Shown one piece after another: positions 9,701 through 24,707 of a stretch of 64,000 nucleotides of DNA. Each line of letters opens with the position of its first letter. The stretch's first letter is position 1. Position numbers and translations under genes: made by a program. Source of the stretch: Halisarca cf. caerulea (lineage: Eukaryota > Porifera > Demospongiae > Chondrillida > Halisarcidae); NCBI GenBank assembly GCA_963170055.1, contig CAUJGJ010000078.1, positions 1-64,000 of the forward strand. The letters run 5' to 3'. The notes beneath the pieces are model-generated. The model was not told the DNA's origin, made no database searches, and saw only the letters and a list, made by a program, of their open reading frames with translations.

Positions 9701-12700
9701 TTGGATATGCTGGTGCTAATACCAATATTTGGCACTTGCGCCGCGCACATTCCCAGTGGACACACATGAAGTTTCTGAAGTGCTGTGGGCGTATTTGTGT
9801 AGTGTTGGATATGCTGGTGCTAATACCAATATTTGGCACTAGCACCACGCACATTCCCAGTGGACACACATGAAGTTTCTGAAGTGCTGTGGGCGTATTT
9901 GTGAAGTGTTGGATATGCTGGTGCTAATACCAATATTTGGCACTAGCACCGCGCACATTCCCAGTGGACACTCATGAAGTTTCTTAAGTGCTGTGGGCGT
10001 ATTTGTGTAGTGTTGGATATGCTGGTGCTAATACCAATATTTGACACTAGCACCACGCACATTCCCAGTGGACACACATGAAGTTTCTGAAGTGCTGTGG
10101 ACGTATTTGTGTAGTGTTGGATATGCTGGTGCTAATACCAATATTTGGCACTAGCACCGCGCACATTCCCAGTGGACACACATGAAGTTTCTGAAGTGCT
10201 GTGGGCGTATTTGTGTAGTGTTGGATATGCTGGTGCTAATATAAATATTTGGCACTAGCACCACGCACATTCCCAGTGGACACACATGAAGTTTCTGAAG
10301 TGCTGTGGGTGTATTTTTGTAGTGTTTGATATGCTGGAGCTAATACCAATATTTGGCACTAGCACCAAGCACATTCCCAGGGGACACACATGAAGTTTCT
10401 TAACTACTGTGGGCGTATTTGTGTAATGTTGGATATGCTGGTGCTAATACCAATATTTGGCACTAGCACCGCGCACAATCCCAGTGGACACACATGAAGT
10501 TTCTGAAGTGCTGTGGGCGTATTTGTGTAGTGTTGGATATAATGGTGCTAATACCAATATTTGGCACTAGCACCACGCACATTCCCAGTGGACACACATG
10601 ACCTTACTGAAGTGCTGTGGGCGTATTTGTGTAGTGTATGATATGCTGGTGCTAATACCCATATTTGACACTTGCACCGCGCACATTCCCAGTGGACACA
10701 CATGAAGTTTCTGAAGTGCTGTGGGCGTATTTGTGTAGTGTTGGATATGCTGGTGCTAATACCAATATTTGGCACTTGCGCCGCGCACATTCCCAGTGGA
10801 CACACATGAAGTTTCTGAAGTGCTGTGGGCGTATTTGTGTAGTGTTGGATATGCTGGTGCTAATACCAATATTTGGCACTAGCACCACGCACATTCCCAG
10901 TGGACACACATGAAGTTTCTGAAGTGCTGTGGGCGTATTTGTGAAGTGTTGGATATGCTGGTGCTAATACCAATATTTGGCACTAGCACCGCGCACATTC
11001 CCAGTGGACACACATGAAGTTTCTTAAGTGCTGTGGGCGTATTTGTGTAGTGTTGGATATGCTGGTGCTAATACCAATATTTGACACTAGCACCACGCAC
11101 ATTCCCAGTGGACACACATGAAGTTTCTGAAGTGCTGTGGACGTATTTGTGTAGTGTTGGATATGCTGGTGCTAATACCAATATTTGGCACTAGCACCGC
11201 GCACATTCCCAGTGGACACACATGAAGTTTCTTAACTGATGTGGGCGTATTTGTGTAGTGCTGGATATGCTGGTGCTAATACCAATATTTGACACTAGCA
11301 CCACGCACATTCCCAGTGGACACACATGAAGTTTCTGAAGTGCTGTGGACGTATTTGTGTAGTGTTGGATATGCTGGTGCTAATACCAATATTTGGCACT
11401 AGCACCGCGCACATTCCCAGTGGACACACATGAAGTTTCTTATATGCTGTGGGCGTATTTGTGTAGTGTTGGATATGCTGGTGGTAATACCAATATTTGG
11501 CAGTAGCACCGAGCACATTCCCAGTGGACACACATGACCTTTCTTATATGCTGTGGGCGTATTTGTGTAGTGTTGGATATGCTGGTGCTAATACCAATAT
11601 TTGGCACCAGCACCGCGCACATTCCCAGTGGACACACACGACCTTTGTGAAGTGCTGTGGGCGTATTTGTGTAGTGTTGGATATGCTGGTGCTAATATAA
11701 ATATTTGGCACTAGCACCACGCACATTCCCAGTGGACACACATGAAGTTTCTTAACTGATGTGGGCGTATTTGTGTAGTGTTGGATATGCTGGTGCTAAT
11801 ACCAATATTTGGCACTAGCACCGCGCACATTCCCAGTAGGCGTACATGAAGTTTCTTATATGCTGTGGGCGTATTTGTGTAGTGTTGGATATACTGGTGC
11901 TAATTCCAATATTTGGCACTAGCACCGCGCACATTCCCAGTGGACACACATGAAGTTTCTGAAGTGCTGTGGGCGTATTTGTGTAGTGTTGGATATGCTG
12001 GTGCAAATACCAATATTTGGAACTAGCACCGCGCACATTCCCAGTGGACACACATGAAGTTTCTGAAGTGCTGTGGGCGCATTTGTGTAGTGTTGGATAT
12101 GCTGGTGCTAATACCAATATTTGGAACTAGCACCGCGCACATTCCCAGTGGACACACATGAAGTTTCTGAAGTGCTGTGGGCGCATTTGTGTAGTGTTGG
12201 ATATGCTGGTGCTAATACCAATATTTGGCACCAGCACCGCGCACATTCCCAGTGGACACACACGACCTTTGTGAAGTGCTGTGGGCGTATTTGTGTAGTG
12301 TTGGATATGCTGGTGCTAATACCAATATTTGGCACTAGCACCACGCACATTCCCAGTGGACACACATGAAATTTCTTATATGCTGTGGGCATATTTGTGT
12401 AGTGTTGGATATGCTGGTGCTAATACCAATATTTGGCACTAGTACCACGCACATTCCCAGTGGAAACACATGAAATTTCTGAAGTGCTGTGGGCGTATTT
12501 GTGTAGTGTTGGATATGCTGGTGCTAATACCAATACTTGGCACTAGCACCGCGCACATTCCCAGTGGACACACATGAAGTTTCTGAAGATCTGCGGGCTT
12601 ATTTGTGTAGTGTTGGATATGCTGGTGCTAATATAAATATTTGGCACTAGCACCACGCACATTCCCAGTGGAAACACATGAAGTTTCTTAACTGATGTGG

Positions 12701-14342
12701 GCGTATTTGTGTAGTGTTGGATATGCTGGTGCTAATACCAATATTTGACACTAGCACCACGCACATTCCCAGTGGACACACATGAAGTTTCTTATATGCT
12801 GTGGGCGTATTTGTGTAGTGTTGGATATGCTGGTGCAAATACCAATATTTGGAACTAGCACCGCGCACATTCCCAGTGGACACACATGAAGTTTCTGAAG
12901 ATCTGCGGGCTTATTTGTGTAGTGTTGGATATGCTGGTGCTAATATAAATATTTGGCACTAGCACCACGCACATTCCCAGTGGACACACATGAAGTTTCT
13001 TAACTGATGTGGGCGTATTTGTGTAGTGCTGGATATGCTGGTGCTAATACCAATATTTGACACTAGCACCACGTACATTCCCAGTGGACACACATGAAGT
13101 TTCTGAAGTGCTGTGGACGTATTTGTGTAGTGTTGGATATGCTGGTGCTAATACCAATATTTGGCACTAGCACCGCGCACATTCCCAGTGGACACACATG
13201 AAGTTTCTTATATGCTGTGGGCGTATTTGTGTAGTGTTGGATATGCTGGTGCTAATACCAATATTTGGCATAGCACCACGCACATTCCCAGTGGACACAC
13301 ATGAATGATCTGAAGTGCTGCGGGCGCATTTGTGAAGTGTTGGATATGATGGTGCTAATACCAATATTTGGCTCTAGCACCACGCACATTCCCAGTGGAC
13401 ACACAAAGTTTCTTAACAGCTGTGGGCGTACTTGTGTAGTGTTGGATATGCTGGTGCTAATACCAATATTTGGCACTAGCACCATGCACATTCCCAGTGG
13501 ACACACATGAAGTTTCTGAAGTGCTGTGGGCGTATTTGTGTAGTGTTGGATATTCTGGTGCTAATACCAATATTTGGCACTAGCACCATGCACATTCCCA
13601 GTGGACACACATGAAGTTTCTGAAGTGCTGTGGGCGTATTTGTGTAGTGTTGGATATGCTGGTGCTAATATAAATATTTGGCACTAGCACCACGCACATT
13701 CCCAGTGGACAAACATGAAGTTTCTGAAGTGCTGTGGGTGTATTTTTGTAGTGTTTGATATGCTGGTGCTAATACCAATATTTGGCACTAGCACCAAGCA
13801 CATTCCCAGGGGACACACATGAAGTTTCTTAACTACTGTGGGCGTATTTGTGTAATGTTGGATATGCTGGTGCTAATACCAATATTTGGCACTAGCACCG
13901 CGCACAATCCCAGTGGACACACATGAAGTTTCTGAAGTGCTGTGGGCGTATTTGTGTAGTGTTGGATATGCTGGTGCTAATACCAATATTTGGCACTAGC
14001 ACCACGCACATTCCCAGTGGACACACATGACCTTACTGAAGTGCTGTGGGCGTATTTGTGTAGTGTATGATATGCTGGTGCTAATACCCATATTTGGCAC
14101 TTGCACCGCGTACATTCCCAGTGGACACACATGAAGTTTCTGAAGTGCTGTGGGCGTATTTGTGTAGTGTTGGATATGCTGGTGCTAATACCAATATTTG
14201 GCACTTGCGCCGCGCACATTCCCAGTGGACACACATGAAGTTTCTGCAGTGCAGTGGGCGTATTTGTGTAGTGTTGGATATGCTGGTGCTAATACCAATA
14301 TTTGGCACTAGCACCGCGCACATTCCCAGTGGACACACATGA
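6721..14342 (+). repeat. Large duplicated satellite block, offset about 4.5 kb
   Basis: Variant strings at 6721-7126 recur at 11295-11700 (offset 4574, i.e. 44 monomers less 2 bp). Those at 8832-9873 recur at 13301-14342 (offset 4469, i.e. 43 monomers less 3 bp). The missing bases are explained by the TG deletions at 8933 and 13402 and the single-base loss near 13270. Some segments between differ by one or more whole monomers. Confidence 0.75.
9171..11250 (+). repeat. 10-monomer higher-order repeat, two tandem copies of 1040 bp
   Basis: A chain of rare variants (TGTGGGTGTATTTTTGTAG, TGCTGGAGCTAATACC, CACCAAGCAC, CCAGGGGACAC, then a GTGTATGATATG monomer and TTGCGCCGCGC) appears near 9190-9760 and again exactly 1040 bases later. 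The copies are almost identical, so the duplication is recent. The same chain reappears once more from about 13.7 kb. Ends are approximate. Confidence 0.85.
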
Positions 14343-15347
14343 AGTTTCTGAAGTGCTGTGGGCGTATTTGTGTAGTGTTGGATATGCTGGTGCTAATACC
14401 AATATTTGGCACTAGCACCGCGCACATTCCCAGTGGACACTCATGAAGTTTCTTAAGTGCTGTGGGCGTATTTGTGTAGTGTTGGATATGCTGGTGCTAA
14501 TACCAATATTTGGCACTAGCACCGCGCACATTCCCAGTGGACACTCATGAAGTTTCTTAAGTGCTGTGGGCGTATTTGTGTAGTGTTGGATATGCTGGTG
14601 CTAATACCAATATTTGGCACTTGCACCACGCACATTCCCAGTGGACACACATGAAGTTTCTTAACTACTGTGGGCGTATTTGTGTAGTGTTGGATATGCT
14701 GGTGCTAATACCAATATTTGGCACTAGCACCGCGCACATTCCCAGTAGACGTACATGAAGTTTCTTATATGCTGTGGGCGTATTTGTGTAGTGTTAGATA
14801 TACTGGTGCTAATACCAATATTTGGCACTAGCACCGCGCACATTCCCAGTGGACACACATGAAGTTTCTGAAGTGCTGTGGGCGTATTTGTGTAGTGTTG
14901 GATATGCTGGTGCTAATATAAATATTTGGCACTAGCACCACGCACATTCCCAGTGGACACACATGAAGTTTCTTAACTTATGTGGGCGTATTTGTGTAGT
15001 GTTGGATATGCTGGTGCTAATACCAATATTTGACACTAGCACCACGCACATTCCCAGTGGACACACATGAAGTTTCTGAAGTGCTGTGGGCGTATTTGTG
15101 TAGTGTTGGATATGCTGGTGCAAATACCAATATTTGGAACTAGCACCGCGCACATTCCCAGTGGACACACATGAAGTTTCTGAAGATCTGCGGGCTTATT
15201 TGTGTAGTGTTGGATATGCTGGTGCTAATATAAATATTTGGCACTAGCACAACGCACATTCCCAGTGGACACACATGAAGTTTCTTAACTGATGTGGGCG
15301 TATTTGTGTAGTGTCGGATATGCTGGTGCTAATACCAATATTTGACA

Positions 15348-18300
15348 CTAGCACCACGCACATTCCCAGTGGACACACATGAAGTTTCTGAAGTGCTGTG
15401 GACGTATTTGTGTAGTGTTGGATATGCTGGTGCTAATACCAATATTTGGCACTAGCACCGCGCACATTCCCAGTGGACACACATGAAGTTTCTTATATGC
15501 TGTGGGCGTATTTGTGTAGTGTTGGATATGCTGGTGGTAATACCAATATTTGGCAGTAGCACCGCGCACATTCCCAGTGGACACACATGACCTTTCTTAT
15601 ATTCTGTGGGCGTATTTGTGTAGTGTTGGATATGCTGGTGCTAATACCAATATTTGGCACCAGCACCGCGCACATTCCCAGTGGACACACACGACCTTTG
15701 TGAAGTGCTGTGGGCGTATTTGTGTAGTGTTGGATATGCTGGTGCTAATATAAATATTTGGCACTAGCACCACGAACATTCCCAGTGGACACACATGAAG
15801 TTTCTTAACTGATGTGGGCGTATTTGTGTAGTGTGGGATATGCTGGTGCTAATACCAATATTTGGCACTAGCACCGCGCACATTCCCAGTAGGCGTACAT
15901 GAAGTTTCTTATATGCTGTGGGCGTATTTGTGTAGTGTTGGATATGCTGGTGCTAATTCCAATATTTGGCACTAGCACCGCGCACATTCCCAGTGGACAC
16001 ACATGAAGTTTCTGAAGTGCTGTGGGCGTATTTGTGTAGTGTTGGATATGCTGGTGCAAATACCAATATTTGGAACTAGCACCGCGCACATTCCCAGTGG
16101 ACACACATGAAGTTTCTGAAGTGCTGTGGGCGCATTTGTGTAGTGTAGGATATGCTGGTGCTAATACCAATATTTGGCACCAGCACCGCGCACATTCCCA
16201 GTGGACACACACGACCTTTGTGAAGTGCTGTGGGCGTATTTGTGTAGTGTTGGATATGCTGGTGCTAATATAAATATTTGGCACTAGCACCACGAACATT
16301 CCCAGTGGACACACATGAAGTTTCTTAACTGATGTGGGCGTATTTGTGTAGTGTTGGATATGCTGGTGCTAATACCAATATTTGGCACTAGCACCGCGCA
16401 CATTCCCAGTAGGCGTACATGAAGTTTCTTATATGCTGTGGGCGTATTTGTGTAGTGTTGGATATGCTGGTGCTAATTCCAATATTTGGCACTAGCACCG
16501 CGCACATTCCCAGTGGACACACATGAAGTTTCTGAAGTGCTGTGGGCGTATTTGTGTAGTGTTGGATATGCTGGTGCAAATACCAATATTTGGAACTAGC
16601 ACCGCGCACATTCCCAGTGGACACACATGAAGTTTCTGAAGTGCTGTGGGCGCATTTGTGTAGTGTAAAATATGCTGGTGCTAATACCAATATTTGGCAC
16701 CAGCACCGCGCACACTCCCAGTGGACACACACGACCTTTGTGAAGTGCTGTGGGCGTATTTGTGTAGTGTTGGATATGCTGGTGCTAATACCAATATTTG
16801 GCACTAGCACCACGCACATTCCCAGTGGACACACATGAAATTTCTTATATGCTGTGGGCGTATTTGTGTAGTGTTGGATATGCTGGTGCTAATACCAATA
16901 CTTGGCACTAGCACCGCGCACATTCCCAGTGGACACACATGAAGTTTCTTAACTTATGTGGGCGTATTTGTGTAGTGTTGGATATGCTGGTGCTAATACC
17001 AATATTTGACACTAGCACCACGCACATTCCCAGTGGACACACATGAAGTTTCTGAAGTGCTGTGGGCGTATTTGTGTAGTGTTGGATATGCTGGTGCAAA
17101 TACCAATATTTGGAACTAGCACCGCGCACATTCCCAGTGGACACACATGAAGTTTCTGAAGATCTGCGGGCTTATTTGTGTAGTGTTGGATATGCTGGTG
17201 CTAATATAAATATTTGGCACTAGCACCACGCACATTCCCAGTGGAAACACATGAAGTTTCTTAACTGATGTGGGCGTATTTGTGTAGTGCTGGATATGCT
17301 GGTGCTAATACCAATATTTGACACTAGCACCACGTACATTCCCAGTGGACACACATGAAGTTTCTGAAGTGCTGTGGACGTATTTGTGTAGTGTTGGATA
17401 TGCTGGTGCTAATACCAATATTTGGCACTATCACCGCGCACATTCCCAGTGGACACACATGAAGTTTCTTATATGCTGTGGGCGTATTTGTGTAGTGTTG
17501 GATATGCTGGTGCTAATTCCAATATTTGGCACTAGCACCGCGCACATTCCCAGTGGACACACATGAAGTTTCTGAAGTGCTGTGGGCGTATTTGTGTAGT
17601 GTTGGATATGCTGGTGCAAATACCAATATTTGGAACTAGCACCGCGCACATTCCCAGTAGACACACATGAAGTTTCTGAAGTGCTGTGGGCGCATTTGTG
17701 TAGTGTAGGATATGCTGGTGCTAATACCAATATTTGGCACCAGCACCGCGCACACTGCCAGTGGACACACACGACCTTTGTGAAGTGCTGTGGGCGTATT
17801 TGTGTAGTGTTGGATATGCTGGTGCTAATACCAATATTTGGCACTAGCACCACGCACATTCCCAGTGGACACACATGAAATTTCTTATATGCTGTGGGCG
17901 TATTTGTGTAGTGTTGGATATGCTGGTGCTAATACCAATACTTGGCACTAGCACCGCGCACATTCCCAGTGGACACACATGAAGTTTCTGAAGATCAGCG
18001 GGCTTATTTGTGTAGTGTTGGATATGCTGGTGCTAATATAAATATTTGGCACTAGCACCACGCACATTCCCAGTGGACACACATGAAGTTTCTTAACTTA
18101 TGTGGGCGTATTTGTGTAGTGTTGGATATGCTGGTGCTAATACCAATATTTGACACTAGCACCACGCACATTCCCAGTGGACACACATGAAGTTTCTGAA
18201 GTGCTGTGGGCGTATTTGTGTAGTGTTGGATATGCTGGTGCAAATACCAATATTTGGAACTAGCACCGCGCACATTCCCAGTGGACACACATGAAGTTTC

Positions 18301-21300
18301 TGAAGATCTGCGGGCTTATTTGTGTAGTGTTGGATATGCTGGTGCTAATATAAATATTTGGCACTAGCACCACGCACATTCCCAGTGGAAACACATGAAG
18401 TTTCTTAACTGATGTGGGCGTATTTGTGTAGTGCTGGATATGCTGGTGCTAATATAAATATTTGGCACTAGCACCACGCACATTCCCAGTGGAAACACAT
18501 GAAGTTTCTTAACTGATGTGGGCGTATTTGTGTAGTGCTGGATATGCTGGTGCTAATACCAATATTTGACACTAGCACCACGTACATTCCCAGTGGACAC
18601 ACATGAAGTTTCTGAAGTGCTGTGGACGTATTTGTGTAGTGTTGGATATGCTGGTGCTAATACCAATATTTGGCACTATCACCGCGCACATTCCCAGTGG
18701 ACACACATGAAGTTTCTTATATGCTGTGGGCGTATTTGTGTAGTGTTGGATATGCTGGTGCTAATTCCAATATTTGGCACTAGCACCGCGCACATTCCCA
18801 GTGGACACACATGAAGTTTCTGAAGTGCTGTGGGCGTATTTGTGTAGTGTTGGATATGCTGGTGCAAATACCAATATTTGGAACTAGCACCGCGCACATT
18901 CCCAGTAGACACACATGAAGTTTCTGAAGTGCTGTGGGCGCATTTGTGTAGTGTAGGATATGCTGGTGCTAATACCAATATTTGGCACCAGCACCGCGCA
19001 CACTCCCAGTGGACACACACGACCTTTGTGAAGTGCTGTGGGCGTATTTGTGTAGTGTTGGATATGCTGGTGCTAATACCAATATTTGGCACTAGCACCA
19101 CGCACATTCCCAGTGGACACACATGAAATTTTTTATATGCTGTGGGCGTATTTGTGTAGTGTTGGATATGCTGGTGCTAATACCAATACTTGGCACTAGC
19201 ACCGCGCACATTCCCAGTGGACACACATGAAGTTTCTGAAGATCAGCGGGCTTATTTGTGTAGTGTTGGATATGCTGGTGCTAATATAAATATTTGGCAC
19301 TAGCACCACGCACATTCCCAGTGGACACACATGAAGTTTCTTAACTTATGTGGGCGTATTTGTGTAGTGTTGGATATGCTGGTGCTAATACCAATATTTG
19401 ACACTAGCACCACGCACATTCCCAGTGGACACACATGAAGTTTCTGAAGTGCTGTGGGCGTATTTGTGTAGTGTTGGATATGCTGGTGCAAATACCAATA
19501 TTTGGAACTAGCACCGCGCACATTCCCAGTGGACACACATGAAGTTTCTGAAGATCTGCGGGCTTATTTGTGTAGTGTTGGATATGCTGGTGCTAATATA
19601 AATATTTGGCACTAGCACCACGCACATTCCCAGTGGAAACACATGAAGTTTCTTAACTGATGTGGGCGTATTTGTGTAGTGCTGGATATGCTGGTGCTAA
19701 TACCAATATTTGACACTAGCACCACGTACATTCCCAGTGGACACACATGAAGTTTCTGAAGTGCTGTGGACGTATTTGTGTAGTGTTGGATATGCTGGTG
19801 CTAATACCAATATTTGGCACTATCACCGCGCACATTCCCAGTGGACACACATGAAGTTTCTTATATGCTGTGGGCGTATTTGTGTAGTGTTGGATATGCT
19901 GGTGGTAATACCAATATTTGGCACTAGCACCGCGCACATTCCCAGTGGACACACATGACCTTTCTTATATGCTGTGGGCGTATTTGTGTAGTGTCGGATA
20001 TGCTGGTGCTAATACCAATATTTGACACTAGCACCACGCACATTCCCAGTGGACACACATGAAGTTTCTGAAGTGCTGTGGACGTATTTGTGTAGTGTTG
20101 GATATGCTGGTGCTAATACCAATATTTGGCACTAGCACCGCGCACATTCCCAGTGGACACACATGAAGTTTCTTATATGCTGTGGGCGTATTTGTGTAGT
20201 GTTGGATATGCTGGTGGTAATACCAATATTTGGCAGTAGCACCGCGCACATTCCCAGTGGACACACATGACCTTTCTCATATTCTGTGGGCGTATTTGTG
20301 TAGTGTTGGATATGCTGGTGCTAATACCAATATTTGGCACCAGCACCGCGCACATTCCCAGTGGACACACACGACCTTTGTGAAGTGCTGTGGGCGTATT
20401 TGTGTAGTGTTGGATATGCTGGTGCTAATATAAATATTTGGCACTAGCACCACGAACATTCCCAGTGGACACACATGAAGTTTCTTAACTGATGTGGGCG
20501 TATTTGTGTAGTGTTGGATATGCTGGTGCTAATACCAATATTTGGCACTAGCACCGCGCACATTCCCAGTAGGCGTACATGAAGTTTCTTATATGCTGTG
20601 GGCGTATTTGTGTAGTGTTGGATATGCTGGTGCTAATTCCAATATTTGGCACTAGCACCGCGCACATTCCCAGTGGACACACATGAAGTTTCTGAAGTGC
20701 TGTGGGCGTATTTGTGTAGTGTTGGATATGCTGGTGCAAATACCAATATTTGGAACTAGCACCGCGCACATTCCCAGTGGACACACATGAAGTTTCTGAA
20801 GTGCTGTGGGCGCATTTGTGTAGTGTAGGATATGCTGGTGCTAATACCAATATTTGGCACCAGCACCGCGCACATTCCCAGTGGACACACACGACCTTTG
20901 TGAAGTGCTGTGGGCGTATTTGTGTAGTGTTGGATATGCTGGTGCTAATATAAATATTTGGCACTAGCACCACGAACATTCCCAGTGGACACACATGAAG
21001 TTTCTTAACTGATGTGGGCGTATTTGTGTAGTGTTGGATATGCTGGTGCTAATACCAATATTTGGCACTAGCACCGCGCACATTCCCAGTAGGCGTACAT
21101 GAAGTTTCTTATATGCTGTGGGCGTATTTGTGTAGTGTTGGATATGCTGGTGCTAATTCCAATATTTGGCACTAGCACCGCGCACATTCCCAGTGGACAC
21201 ACATGAAGTTTCTGAAGTGCTGTGGGCGTATTTGTGTAGTGTTGGATATGCTGGTGCAAATACCAATATTTGGAACTAGCACCGCGCACATTCCCAGTGG

Positions 21301-22350
21301 ACACACATGAAGTTTCTGAAGTGCTGTGGGCGCATTTGTGTAGTGTAGGATATGCTGGTGCTAATACCAATATTTGGCACCAGCACCGCGCACATTCCCA
21401 GTGGACACACACGACCTTTGTGAAGTGCTGTGGGCGTATTTGTGTAGTGTTGGATATGCTGGTGCTAATACCAATATTTGGCACTAGCACCACGCACATT
21501 CCCAGTGGACACACATGAAATTTCTTATATGCTGTGGGCGTATTTGTGTAGTGTTGGATATGCTGGTGCTAATACCAATACTTGGCACTAGCACCGCGCA
21601 CATTCCCAGTGGACACACATGAAGTTTCTGAAGATCAGCGGGCTTATTTGTGTAGTGTTGGATATGCTGGTGCTAATATAAATATTTGGCACTAGCACCA
21701 CGCACATTCCCAGTGGACACACATGAAGTTTCTTAACTTATGTGGGCGTATTTGTGTAGTGTTGGATATGCTGGTGCTAATACCAATATTTGACACTAGC
21801 ACCACGCACATTCCCAGTGGACACACATGAAGTTTCTGAAGTGCTGTGGGCGTATTTGTGTAGTGTTGGATATGCTGGTGCAAATACCAATATTTGGAAC
21901 TAGCACCGCGCACATTCCCAGTGGACACACATGAAGTTTCTGAAGATCTGCGGGCTTATTTGTGTAGTGTTGGATATGCTGGTGCTAATATAAATATTTG
22001 GCACTAGCACCACGCACATTCCCAGTGGAAACACATGAAGTTTCTTAACTGATGTGGGCGTATTTGTGTAGTGCTGGATATGCTGGTGCTAATACCAATA
22101 TTTGACACTAGCACCACGTACATTCCCAGTGGACACACATGAAGTTTCTGAAGTGCTGTGGACGTATTTGTGTAGTGTTGGATATGCTGGTGCTAATACC
22201 AATATTTGGCACTATCACCGCGCACATTCCCAGTGGACACACATGAAGTTTCTTATATGCTGTGGGCGTATTTGTGTAGTGTTGGATATGCTGGTGGTAA
22301 TACCAATATTTGGCACTAGCACCGCGCACATTCCCAGTGGACACACATGA
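15348..22350 (+). repeat. Nested higher-order repeats (45-, 12-, 11- and 5-monomer)
   Basis: Variant series at 15348-16908 recur at 20028-21588 (offset 4680 = 45 x 104). Inside each lies a 5-monomer tandem duplication (15868-16387 with 16388-16907; 20548-21067 with 21068-21587). Between them, 17318-18565 is repeated from 18566 (12 monomers) and again from 19710 (11 monomers). A further copy at 22102 is offset from 17318 by 46 monomers. Marker variants include CACGAACATTCC, CAGTAGGCGTACATG and GTGTAGGATATG. Confidence 0.85.
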
Positions 22351-24707
22351 CCTTTCTTATATGCTGTGGGCGTATTTGTGTAGTGTTGGATATGCTGGTG
22401 CTAATACCAATATTTGGCACCAGCACCGCGCACATTCCCAGTGGACACACACGACCTTTGTGAAGTGCTGTGGGCGTATTTGTGTAGTGTTGGATATGCT
22501 GGTGCTAATATAAATATTTGGCACTAGCACCACGCACATTCCCAGTGGACACACATGAAGTTTCTTAACTGATGTGGGCGTATTTGTGTAGTGTTGGATA
22601 TGCTAGTGCTAATACCAATATTTGGCACTAACACCGCGCACATTCCCAGTGGACACACATGAAGTTTCTGAAGTGCTGTGGGCGTATTTGTGTAGTGTTG
22701 GATATGCTGGTGCTAATACCAATATTTGGCACCAGCACCGCGCACATTCCCAGTGGACACACACGACCTTTGTGAAGTGCTGTGGGCGTATTTTTGTAGT
22801 GTTGGATATGCTGGTGCTAATACCAATATTTGGCACTAGCACCACGCACATTCCCAGTGGACACACATGAAATTTCTTATATGCTGTGGGCGTATTTGTG
22901 TAGTGTTGGATATGCTGGTGGTAATACCAATATTTGGCACTAGCACCACGCACATTCCCAGTGGATACACATGAAGTTTCTGAAGTGCTGTGGGCGTATT
23001 TGTGTAGTGTTGGATATGCTGGTGCTAATACCAATACTTGGCACTAGCACCGCGCACATTCCCAGTGGACACACATGAAGTTTCTGAAGATCTGCGGGCT
23101 TATTTGTGTAGTGTTGGATATGCTGGTGCTAATATAAATATTTGGCACTAGCACCACGCACATTCCCAGTGGACACACATGAAGTTTCTTAACTTATGTG
23201 GGCGTATTTGTGTAGTGTTGGATATACTGGTGCTAATACCAATATTTGACACTAGCACCACGCACATTCCCAGTGGACACACATGAAGTTTCTGAAGTGC
23301 TGTGGGCGTATTTGTGTAGTGTTGGATATGCTGGTTCAAATACCAATATTTGGAACAAGCACCGCGCACATTCCCAGTGGACACACATGAAGTTTCTCAA
23401 GATCTGCGGGCTTATTTGTGTAGTGTTGGATATGCTGGTGCTAATATAAATATTTGGCACTAGCACCACGCACATTCCCAGTGGACACACATGAAGTTTC
23501 TGAAGTGCTGTGGACGTATTTGTGTAGTGTTGGATATGCTGGTGCTAATACCAATATTTGGCACTAGCACCGCGCACATTCCCAGTGGACACACATGAAG
23601 TTTCTTATATGCTGTGGGCGTATTTGTGTAGTGTTGGATATGCTGGTGGTAATACCAATATTTGGCAGTAGCACGGCGCACATTCCCAGTGGACACACAT
23701 GACCTTTCTTATATGCTGTGGGCGTATTTGTGTATTGTTGGATATGCTGGTGCTAATACCAATATTTGGCACCAGCACCGCGCACATTCCCAGTGGACAC
23801 ACACGACCTTTGTGAAGTGCTGTGGGCGTATTTGTGTAGTGTTGGATATGCTGGTGCTAATATAAATATTTGGCACTAGCACAACGCACATTCCCAGTGG
23901 ACACACATGAAGTTTCTTAACTGATGTGGGCGTATTTGTGTAGTGTTGGATATGCTGGTGCTAATACCAATATTTGGCACTAGCACCGCGCACATTCCCA
24001 GTAGACGTACATGAAGTTTCTTATATGCTGTGGGAGTATTTGTGTAGTGTTGGATATACTGGTGCTAATTCCAATATTTGGCACTAGCACCGCGCACATT
24101 CCCAGTGGACACACATGAAGTTTCTGAAGTGCTGTGGGCGTATTTGTGTAGTGTTGGATATGCTGGTGCTAATACCAATATTTGGCACCAGCACCGCGCA
24201 CATTCCCAGTGGACATACACGACTTTTGTGAAGTGTTGTGGGCGTATTTGTGTAGTGTTGGATATGCTGGTGCTAATACCAATATTTGGCACTAGCACCA
24301 CGCACATTCCCAGTGGACACACATGAAATTTCTTATATGCTGTGGGCGTATTTGTGTAGTGTTGGATATGCTGGTGGTAATACCAATATTTGGCAGTAGC
24401 ACCGCGCACATTCCTAGTGGACACACATGACCTTTCTTATATGCTGTGGGCGTATTTGTGTAGTGTTGGATATGCTGGTGCTAATACCAATATTTGGCAC
24501 CAGCACCGCGCACATTCCCAGTGGACACACACGACCTTTGTGAAGTGCTGTGGGCGTATTTGTGTAGTGTTGGATATGCTGGTGCTAATATAAATATTTG
24601 GCACTAGCACCACGCACATTCCCAGTGGACACACATGAAGTTTCTTAACTGATGTGGGCGTATTTGTGTAGTGTTGGATATGCTGGTGCTAATACCAATA
24701 TTTGGCA

